From Nonomuraea aurantiaca (GTDB lineage Bacteria; Actinomycetota; Actinomycetes; Streptosporangiales; Streptosporangiaceae), in contig NZ_JAIWNB010000050.1 of NCBI RefSeq assembly GCF_020215705.1, forward strand, positions 1-36,963: DNA of 36,963 bases, written 5' to 3'. Both the position numbers and the translations under genes were made by a program. This document shows, piece after piece, positions 31,223-36,963 of this stretch (the stretch's first letter is position 1; every line of letters starts with the position of its first letter). A model generated the notes under the pieces. It saw only the letters and a program-made list of their open reading frames with translations. It ran no database searches and was not told the DNA's origin.

Positions 31223-32023
31223 GTGATTCGGGCCGCGACAGCCGATGACATGCCCGCTGTACGGAAGGTCGCCAAGAGGTTCGGCCTGCTGGCCGGATGG
31301 TCCGGGACGTCCGACTTCCTCGACGCCGAGCGCTCTTTCGGCACGCTCCTCTTCGCCGCGGACGATGCCGGTGCGGCCCTCGGCTTCGGGGGCACGCTAC
31401 GGCGTGGCGCCGTCACCCACCTGGGCGATCTGTTCGTGCTGCCCGAGCATCAGTCCTCAGGGGTGGGCCGGACCATGCTCACGGAGTTGCTCTCCGGAGA
31501 CGGGCCGAAAGTGACGTTCGCCTCGTCCGATCCGCGCGCCATCGCCCTCTACGTCCGGCATGGCCTGCGTCCCTGGACCCCGCTGCTCTACCTGACCGGT
31601 CCGGCCGCGGGCCTGCCCACGCCACCAGTGCGGCCAACGGGTGCGGACGACATCGCGGCGCTGGACGCCCGCGCCTCCGGAGGGGCACGGCGCGCCACCC
31701 TCGCCTGGTACGCCGCCCTGCCGGGCGTCACCATGCACGCGACGGACCGAGATTACGCCGCCGCCCGCCAGACCGGCCACGATGTCGTCATCGGCCCGGG
31801 CGGCGGGGCCACCCCCCAGGACTGCGCGGACGCGGTACTCGGCGCCCTCGCCGCCACCCAGGCGCGCACCGCCCGGCTCGCGGTCCCGGGGACGCATCCC
31901 CTCGTGCCCACGTTGCTCGGCGCCGGCTGGCACATCGCGGACATGGACACCTTGATGGCCGACGATGCCGGCCGCGAACTGATCCGGCCAGACCGCTACG
32001 TTCCCCATCCGGACCTCGGCTGA
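31223..32023 (+). CDS. GNAT-family N-acetyltransferase
   Basis: The 266-residue protein has an N-terminal GNAT domain (1-120). MIRAATADDMPAVRKVAKRFG opens it, and HLGDLFVLPEHQSSGVGRTML is the acetyl-CoA pyrophosphate-binding loop with the Q/R-x-x-G-x-G/A motif. FASSDPRAIALYVRHGLRPW is the last strand-helix. A second, more divergent half (about 130-266, with LAVPGTHPLVPTLLGAGWHIADMDTLM) looks like another GNAT-like fold, as in tandem GNAT proteins. The acceptor is unknown. The GTG at 31223 has GGAG 5 nt ahead. It converges with the lyase gene, 11 nt apart. Confidence 0.85.
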   Translation: MIRAATADDMPAVRKVAKRFGLLAGWSGTSDFLDAERSFGTLLFAADDAGAALGFGGTLRRGAVTHLGDLFVLPEHQSSGVGRTMLTELLSGDGPKVTFASSDPRAIALYVRHGLRPWTPLLYLTGPAAGLPTPPVRPTGADDIAALDARASGGARRATLAWYAALPGVTMHATDRDYAAARQTGHDVVIGPGGGATPQDCADAVLGALAATQARTARLAVPGTHPLVPTLLGAGWHIADMDTLMADDAGRELIRPDRYVPHPDLG

Positions 32024-32034
32024 ATCGCTCGGGT

Positions 32035-33156
32035 TCAGTGTTCGATGGCGCGCTTCGGGTTGGCGGCCGTGCCCTCGGTGCAGAGCAGGACGACCACCGA
32101 GGCCGGGCCGAGCCCCAGTGCCGTACGGCGCTCTTCGGCGCTCTCCCCGGTGAGTACCGCGCGGACACCGGCGAGCGCGGCGGCCCCGCACGGGCCCGCT
32201 GAAATACCGAGTTCCACCAGGTCACCGGCCGCGCGAGCGGCGGCGGCGTCGGTGATGGCGACGGCGGCGTCCAGCCCGCGCCGCAAGTAGGGCCAGGCGA
32301 TGCTGGACGGGGTGCCGCAGTTCAGCCCGGCCATGGCGGTGTGGCCGGTGGTGAGGCTGACGGGTTCGCCACGGGTGAGACTCTCGATGACGCAGGCCGC
32401 GGCTTCCGGCTCGACCGACAGCAAGGCCGGCGCCGGTACGGGCGGACGGCTGCGGTAATGCGTGACCACGGCCTGGGCCAGGGAGCCGACGCCCACCGGG
32501 ACGGCGACGAGCCCCGGCGCCGTGGCTCCCGCGGCGGCGAGCTGCTCGTCGATCTCGACGCAGAGGGTGGAGTAGCCCTCGACGATCCACGCCGGGATCG
32601 TCTCGTAGCCGGGCCAGGCGGTGTCCTGGATCAGGACCGCGTCCGCGGCGGTGGCGGCTGCCTCGGCCGCCTGGTGCACGGCCTCGTCGTACGAGCCCGG
32701 AACCCGGGTGATCTCGGCCTCCTCGGCGGCGATGGCCGCCACGGCGTCCGGATGGACGCCCCGGGGGACGAAGATGTGCGCGCGCCGGCCGAGCAGGCGC
32801 GCCGTCCGGGCCACGGCGCGGCCGTGGTTGCCGTCGGTGGCACTGACCAGCGTGACGGGCTCCGCACTTGGGCGGTGGGCCGCACGCTCCGCCAGGGCCC
32901 GGTGCACCGCCCAGGAAGCGCCCAGCACCTTGAAGGCCGGCAGCCCGAGGCGGGACGACTCGTCCTTGACGAACACCCGGCCGACCGCCAACTCGGTGGC
33001 CAGGGAGGGCAGTTCTGTCAGCGGGGTGGATGCGTAACCGGGCAGGGCGGCATGGAAGTCCCGCACCCCGGCAGGGGCGGGCGCGCAGGTCCAGGACCGG
33101 GCGGCGGGCTGCGCGAACCATGGCAGAGCCGTCGTGGAAGAAGCGTCGTCTAGCAC
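32035..33156 (-). CDS. Diaminopropionate ammonia-lyase-like PLP enzyme
   Basis: The 373-residue protein belongs to fold-type II PLP enzymes. The Schiff-base lysine is K76 in SRLGLPAFKVLGASWAV, the asparagine loop appears as SATDGNHGRAVARTARLLG, and the phosphate loop is VPVGVGSLAQAV. The opening blocks VRDFHAALPGYASTPLTELP and VFVKDESSRLGLPAFK are characteristic of 2,3-diaminopropionate ammonia-lyase (which makes pyruvate and ammonia) and its threonine-synthase-like relatives. The GTG at 33154-33156 follows a GAGG site. A nearby EamA exporter could handle an amino acid, but it is divergent and separate. The true substrate could differ, since several branches share these motifs. Confidence 0.8.
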   Translation of the reverse strand: MLDDASSTTALPWFAQPAARSWTCAPAPAGVRDFHAALPGYASTPLTELPSLATELAVGRVFVKDESSRLGLPAFKVLGASWAVHRALAERAAHRPSAEPVTLVSATDGNHGRAVARTARLLGRRAHIFVPRGVHPDAVAAIAAEEAEITRVPGSYDEAVHQAAEAAATAADAVLIQDTAWPGYETIPAWIVEGYSTLCVEIDEQLAAAGATAPGLVAVPVGVGSLAQAVVTHYRSRPPVPAPALLSVEPEAAACVIESLTRGEPVSLTTGHTAMAGLNCGTPSSIAWPYLRRGLDAAVAITDAAAARAAGDLVELGISAGPCGAAALAGVRAVLTGESAEERRTALGLGPASVVVLLCTEGTAANPKRAIEH

Positions 33157-33306
33157 GTCCTCAGCCTGCGGCCCGCTGCTGCCGTCGGTCCAGCGAATAC
33201 GGAAATCGGACCTCTGACGCAGACTGAAATCGGCCCTGTCCAGCTGTCCAATCTGCCGGGAGCATGGCTCGTGTACTCCCTATGACTCCTGAGAGAGGAA
33301 GAGACC

Positions 33307-33354
33307 ATGGGACGGACCGTCCAGCTCGCTACCGTGTGGGGCGGTGAGCGGTGA
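33307..33354 (+). CDS. 15-codon leader peptide coupled to the EamA gene
   Basis: An ATG at 33307 with a strong GAGAGGAAGAG site just upstream opens a 15-codon frame, MGRTVQLATVWGGER. Its TGA (33352-33354) shares the A with the ATG of the EamA gene (TGATG). Coupled re-initiation is therefore likely. The EamA gene has only a weak site of its own inside this leader. Whether the peptide has a function, or is only the remnant of an older gene, cannot be told. Confidence 0.55.
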   Translation: MGRTVQLATVWGGER

Positions 33355-34199
33355 TGCCGACGGCGGTTCTGCTCGCCCTGGCCGCCGCCGCTCTGTACGG
33401 CGCCTCGGACTTCCTCGGCGGGCTGCTGTCGCGCCGTACCCACTACGCGCTGGTCGGGCTCGTCGGGCAGTCCGCCGCCGCCATCGGCGGCCTGGCCGCC
33501 GCCCTTGCCGTCAGCGCCCAGCCCAGCATGGGCGCGATCGGATGGGGGATCGGCGCCGGGCTCGGCGGGGCGGTCGGGACGCTGGCCCTCTACCGTGGCC
33601 TGTCCCGGGGACGGATGAACGTGGCCGGGCCGCTGTCGGCCGTCGGCGCGGCCGGTCTGCCCATCCCGGTCGACCTGCTGTCCGGCGGGGAGTTCACGGC
33701 GCTCGCGGTCCTCGGCGTCGGCCTGGCCATCCCCGGAATCTGGCTGGTCGCCGCGCAGCCGGGCAAGCGTGGCGACGGTGGTGGTGCCGGGGTAGCCGAA
33801 GGGCTGCTGGCCGGGCTCGGTTTCGCCGCCCTGTTCGTCTGCCTCGGCCGGGCCGGGGACACGTCGGGGCTGTGGCCGGTGGCCGCGAGCCAGCTGTCCG
33901 CCGTCGTCGTCCTGGCCGGCTACGCGCTGGCCGGCCGCCGGAGCATGACCCCACCCGTCGGAACGGCGCGGGTGCCGTGGGCGGCGGGCTGGACCGGAGT
34001 CCTGGGAGTGGGCGCGACCGTGCTGTACTTTCTGGCCACCCGCGAGGCGACGCTCACCGTCTCGGCCGTCATCACCTCCCTCTACCCTGCTTTCACGGTT
34101 GCCCTGGCCGCCCTGGTGCTGCGGGAGCGGACCAGCCTGGCGCACGCCGCGGGGCTGCTGTTGTGCGCGGCCTCCGTCGGCGCCTTCGCCGCCGGTTGA
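33354..34199 (+). CDS. EamA-family (DMT superfamily) transporter
   Basis: The 281-residue membrane protein has ten predicted helices arranged as two EamA repeats. The first starts LLALAAAALYGASDFLGG and ends near 125; the second starts GLLAGLGFAALFVCLGRAG near 150 and ends with ALVLRERTSLAHAAGLLLCAASVGAFAAG. The L-x-E-R-x-x-x-x-H/Q-x-x-G signature near the end is typical. These proteins export metabolites or amino acids. The ATG at 33354 overlaps the stop of the 15-codon leader; the GTG one codon earlier is an alternative start. It converges with the M23 gene across the hairpin at 34244. Confidence 0.9.
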   Translation: MPTAVLLALAAAALYGASDFLGGLLSRRTHYALVGLVGQSAAAIGGLAAALAVSAQPSMGAIGWGIGAGLGGAVGTLALYRGLSRGRMNVAGPLSAVGAAGLPIPVDLLSGGEFTALAVLGVGLAIPGIWLVAAQPGKRGDGGGAGVAEGLLAGLGFAALFVCLGRAGDTSGLWPVAASQLSAVVVLAGYALAGRRSMTPPVGTARVPWAAGWTGVLGVGATVLYFLATREATLTVSAVITSLYPAFTVALAALVLRERTSLAHAAGLLLCAASVGAFAAG

Positions 34200-34243
34200 G
34201 CCCGCCCTTCGCCGACTTCCTCGTACGCCCCACCGCACGTCGA

Positions 34244-34273
34244 AGGCCACTACCCATGATCAGGTAGTGGCCT
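34244..34273. terminator. Bidirectional hairpin between EamA and M23 genes
   Basis: An 11-bp perfect stem (AGGCCACTACC with GGTAGTGGCCT, 8-nt loop 34255-34262) between the two convergent stop codons. Confidence 0.8.
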
Positions 34274-34305
34274 CCGGCAGAACGTTTCAGCGACCGGCCA
34301 TCAGG

Positions 34306-35220
34306 TCAGTCGCAGTGTTCGAACCCGCTGGTGTACGTGCTGCTGCCGACCGAGCCGCCCCACTTGACGCACTTTCCGGCCGCGTTGCGCTTGACCGGTC
34401 CCGCGTAGTACTCGAAGCTGCCCGAGTCGGTCGTCCTGCTCGCCCCTTGCGGCTCCAGGAAGGCCGACACCGCCGACGCCGCGCCGAGGCTCGTCGTCTT
34501 CATGGTCGCGACGCAGTTGTCGCCGTTGCCCGAGTTGTACAGCAGGTAGGTCCGGCCACCCGTCAGGGCTGCCGAGTCAATGACCGTGAACCCGCTGCCG
34601 CAGACGCTCTCGGGGGTGTTGGGGTTGCCGCTGCCGCCACAACCGTTGGTGCTCTTGATGGCCTTCTTCTGGCCCAAGGACACGGTCACGCCCTCCACGG
34701 TCGGGCTGGTGTCCATCGCGCCACCGGAGGTCCGCTGTTCGTAGTGCAGGTGCGGGGCGTTGGAGCCACCCGTCGAGCCGACGGTGCCGATCGTGGTGCC
34801 CTGGCCGACACTCATGGTGGCGCCCGCGGACTTCACCATGGTCGCGAGGTGGGCGTACCGGGTTCTGGTGCCGTCGCTGTGACGGATCTCCACCCACTTG
34901 CCGTAGCTGGTGTTCCCCGCGTTGTAGAAGGTCGCGGTGCCCGCGGCGGTGGCCCGTACGGTCTCACCGTTGATGGCATCGCCTCCGTAGTTCTGCCAGT
35001 CGATGGAGCCCGCCGGGTTGTGGGTGGGGGTCCAGTTGTTGGCGTAGAAGGTCTTGCCACAGTTGAACGGGCTCTTGTGGGACACGGCCATGACGCTGGC
35101 GCTCTGCGCCGAGGCGGCCTGGGGAATCAGTGTCGCCGCCGCGAAAGTGACCGACACGGCAAGGACGGCAAATCTCAGGGTCTTCGGCCAGGTCGGCCTG
35201 CCGGTTGCGATCATGCTCAC
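34306..35220 (-). CDS. Secreted M23 endopeptidase with spore-associated-protein-like tail
   Basis: The 304-residue exported protein has a signal peptide (about 14-38), an M23 domain (about 55-185) and a C-terminal domain (about 203-304). Zinc ligands are H67 and D74 in THNPAGSIDW and the HLH pair at 157-159 in APHLHYEQR; YAHL near 122 is the other family landmark. The tail (VIDSAALTGGRTYLLYNSGNGDNCVA, then GKCVKWGGSVGSSTY, four cysteines) resembles spore-associated protein A of streptomycetes, a small secreted protein. The fusion suggests a spore- or aerial-hypha-related cell-wall enzyme. A GTG at 35220 or an ATG at 35214 may be the start; AGAGAAG lies ahead of the latter. Confidence 0.87.
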   Translation of the reverse strand: MSMIATGRPTWPKTLRFAVLAVSVTFAAATLIPQAASAQSASVMAVSHKSPFNCGKTFYANNWTPTHNPAGSIDWQNYGGDAINGETVRATAAGTATFYNAGNTSYGKWVEIRHSDGTRTRYAHLATMVKSAGATMSVGQGTTIGTVGSTGGSNAPHLHYEQRTSGGAMDTSPTVEGVTVSLGQKKAIKSTNGCGGSGNPNTPESVCGSGFTVIDSAALTGGRTYLLYNSGNGDNCVATMKTTSLGAASAVSAFLEPQGASRTTDSGSFEYYAGPVKRNAAGKCVKWGGSVGSSTYTSGFEHCD

Positions 35221-35499
35221 TTCTCTCTGAACAGGTGCGTATGGGGGGATACGGTTAGGCGCCAGTTGCTTGATGCCAAGAGCCCTGTGGGGACAGGGCT
35301 ACGTTGGCGGCATGGTGATCCCGTTCTATCGGAAGGGAAGGCCGCCTTCAGGGCGAATGTCGATCAAAGTGACTCCTGACGCAGACCGTAATCGAGGGCC
35401 CGCATATCACCCGCATATCGGCGCGGCGCCAGCATCCGGTGCGATTACGAGGTGGGCCGCTGAGCGGCGGTGTCGGGTCGCCGCTCCCGTGGCCTGCAC

Positions 35500-36069
35500 C
35501 GTATCGAAGGATTCGCCCTCGCCGGATTGCCACTGTTCGCCAGCCCGGTCCTCGACTCTCCCGCCCTCGCGACGCGGCTGCGCGGCCTGCACACCGCGCT
35601 GCTACGCGGCGCCGACCCGCTCGAGCGCGACGAACTGCTCTCCGGCACGATCGCCGCCCTCGTACGCCTCGCCGCCCGTAGACCCCCCGAACCACCCGCC
35701 ACCGCCCGCGCGGCCACTGCCACATGTCTGGCCGCGAAGGCCCGCGAGCTGATCCACGACTGCTACACGAGCCGATCAACGCCGACGACCTCGCGGCCTG
35801 GACCGGCTCCAGCCGGTACGCCGTCTATCGGGCCTTCCGCGCGACCTACGGGCTGGCGCCCAGCGACTATCAGCGCCAGCTGCGCCTGCGTGCCGCTCGC
35901 CGCCTGCTCGCCAGGGGGGGCCGCGGCCCGTGTCGCGAGCGAGGTCGGATTCACCGACCAGGCCCATCTCACTCGCTGGTTCACCCGCTCGTACGGCGTC
36001 ACGCCCGCCCAATACCGCATGGATAGAACTGTTGTTGCATTCTCCGACTTGATCGGCTGCGACGGGTAG
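35500..36069 (+). pseudogene. AraC-family regulator gene with two frameshifts
   Basis: One frame reads FALAGLPLFASPVLDSPALATRL and ELLSGTIAALVRLAARR, the linker region of AraC regulators, up to CY near 35763. The next 150 nt make sense only in another frame (LHEPINADDLAAWTGSSRYAVYRAFR, then RLRAARRLLARG). From a run of seven G near 35916 the first frame returns (AAARVASEVGFTDQAHLTRWF, then RSYGVTPAQYR). Joined, this is a full double helix-turn-helix. The N-terminal cupin domain is missing upstream of 35500. Two frameshifts and a lost front make it non-functional; the second, at the G run, could in principle be an assembly error. Confidence 0.75.
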
Positions 36070-36251
36070 TAACTGTCATGTAATTTGCTGTCACAGCCAG
36101 GGTGTCTGACGCTGCCCGGCCTCGGCTGGCGTGCGACGAGGCCACGCCGATGTCCGTTTGGCTTAGGCAAACACAGGGAACCGAAGACGCTTGGCCTCAA
36201 GCTACTCTGAAGCTACGTCCCAGGTGACGCGACCGAAGGAGCTGAGCGACG

Positions 36252-36494
36252 GTGAGCGTGGACCTTGAACACGAGCCCATTCATGATCTCGCCCGGCGGG
36301 TCATCCGGCTGGCCGAGGAAACCCAGCACGCCGCCCAAGTACTCGAACGCCGCCTGGAAGCACTGGAACGCCGCGGGGCCGTCGGCAGAGCCGAACGCAT
36401 CCTGAGCATTGCTGCCGACATGCGCGCCCACCTCGGCCAGGACAAGCTGTCCACCGATGACCTCTACGACCCGGACACCGGCCTGCCCGCATGA
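36252..36494 (+). CDS. vapB: VapB-type antitoxin
   Basis: The 80-residue protein matches the Rv0623-like VapB antitoxins: EHEPIHDLARRVIRLAEE at the start, EALERRG, then AERILSIAADMRAHLG and a C-terminal LYDPDTGLPA motif that is conserved in this group and lies against the toxin active site. The GTG at 36252 has AAGGAG about 10 nt ahead. The TGA overlaps the toxin start as ATGA, the normal coupling of type II toxin-antitoxin pairs. VapB would normally repress the pair. Confidence 0.82.
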   Translation: MSVDLEHEPIHDLARRVIRLAEETQHAAQVLERRLEALERRGAVGRAERILSIAADMRAHLGQDKLSTDDLYDPDTGLPA

Positions 36495-36838
36495 TCATCG
36501 ACTCTAGTGCCATCATCGCCGTCATCAACGGAGAACCCGAGGCCGTCAGCTTTTCCAACGCTATCGCCGCCGCCGTCTGCCGTATCTCGGCCGTCAACTA
36601 CGTCGAAGCGGCCATCGTGGCCGACAACCGCGGTGAGAGCATACGCAACGCCTTCGACACCCTCATCAGCGAAATGGGCCTCTTCATCGAGCCCGTAACG
36701 CCTAGCCAGGCCAGAATCGCGCGCCGGGCCTACCAGACATACGGCAAGGGCAACCACTCCAAGGCCAAGCTCAACATGGGTGACTGCTTCGCCTACGCCC
36801 TCGCCAAGGACCTCGACCAACCCCTGCTGTTCAAAGGG
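36491..36838 (+). pseudogene. vapC: VapC PIN-domain toxin cut near its 3' end by an insertion sequence
   Basis: The frame from the ATG at 36491 is a PIN-domain ribonuclease: D4 in MIIDSSAII, E39 in NYVEAAIVAD, and D98 in LNMGDCFAYALAK are the acidic catalytic residues. Homology runs to LLFKG (residue 116). VapC proteins normally continue N/D-D-F and about 12-18 further residues, including the last acidic site. At that point the sequence changes to an insertion element and the frame runs on in foreign sequence to the window edge. The toxin is probably inactive or altered, while the antitoxin is intact. Confidence 0.8.
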
Positions 36839-36963
36839 GTCTGGTGCATTTGCTGGGGAGCGGTCACGGTCGGTGATCTCAGCTCAGTTCAGCAGTGCCA
36901 TCTTTCTGAGGAGGTCGTAGTTGGCGCGGCCGAACATGAGCCGTTTCAAGAATTTGATCTTGC
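36838..36963 (-). mobile_element. End of an ISL3-type insertion sequence, continues beyond the window
   Basis: The boundary GGGGTCTGGTGCATTTGC near 36836-36853 looks like a terminal repeat of this family. On the minus strand from the window edge, the frame ends KIKFLKRLMFGRANYDLLRK then MALLN with TGA at 36884-36886. This is the typical C-terminus of ISL3 (IS204/IS1001/IS1165-like) transposases. The rest of the element lies outside the window. It has interrupted the vapC gene. Confidence 0.75.

Noticed and set aside
26354..33156. A biosynthetic gene cluster around the decarboxylase and ammonia-lyase
   Set aside because: No core synthase, carrier protein or ligase is present. The genes lie in several orientations separated by terminators and remnants.
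1..36963. tRNA, rRNA, riboswitch or CRISPR array
   Set aside because: No cloverleaf with CCA-proximal features, no rRNA stretch, and no repeat-spacer array were seen. A covariance-model scan was not possible, so small RNAs may be missed.

Overview
This is a high-GC window (about 70 percent G+C by eye) with GTG starts, compact translationally coupled operons, SigE-family sigma factors, secreted carbohydrate-active enzymes and large families of secreted cell-wall hydrolases. These traits point to an actinomycete. The family mix suggests the Streptosporangiales (Nonomuraea-like), but that placement is inference from protein flavour and not a computed result.

Layout. Positions 1-3300 are a graveyard of decayed DNA: the start of a transposase-like gene at the left edge, two opposed transposase N-terminal fragments, unrecognised broken reading frames, an aldo/keto reductase stub and a decayed IS5-type transposase. 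One intact rhomboid-family membrane protein gene sits among them. From 3300 to 7300 there is an MDR oxidoreductase divergent from a MarR regulator, with clear shared operators between them, then a DNA-alkylation repair protein and a secreted M1 aminopeptidase. Positions 7300-9480 hold a UvrA-like fragment, a Tat-exported GH43-type glycosidase and a broken Tat-lipoprotein. Positions 9450-15000 hold a membrane protein with a Pro/Gln spacer, a sigma factor translationally coupled to an unusual membrane-anchored MltG-like transglycosylase, and a 1038-residue GH31 enzyme with two CBM35-like modules. A membrane protein/GntR operon with a palindromic operator follows.

The centre (16800-20630) is the most striking part: an M15 peptidase gene, then two tandem genes sharing a near-identical 123-codon secreted module (peptidase-inhibitor I36-like) fused to an M23 endopeptidase in one and to a SpoIID-type domain in the other. 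They converge, across a shared hairpin, on a membrane-tethered HTH protein with an extracytoplasmic NBR1-Ig-like domain. Next come a large zinc metallopeptidase without a signal peptide, a four-gene ABC transporter/two-component operon, a divergent AraC regulator, a PLP-dependent decarboxylase, a headless LacI fragment followed by an FAD oxidoreductase, a GNAT protein, a diaminopropionate ammonia-lyase-like enzyme, an EamA exporter preceded by a 15-codon coupled leader, and an M23 peptidase with a spore-associated-like tail. The right edge holds a frameshifted AraC gene and a VapBC pair whose toxin is cut by an ISL3-type element running off the window.

Functional themes: peptidoglycan remodelling outside the cell (MltG, M15, two M23, SpoIID), polysaccharide use (GH43, GH31), one-component and two-component sensing, and repeated insertion-sequence activity at both ends. 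No tRNA, rRNA or CRISPR array was recognised.
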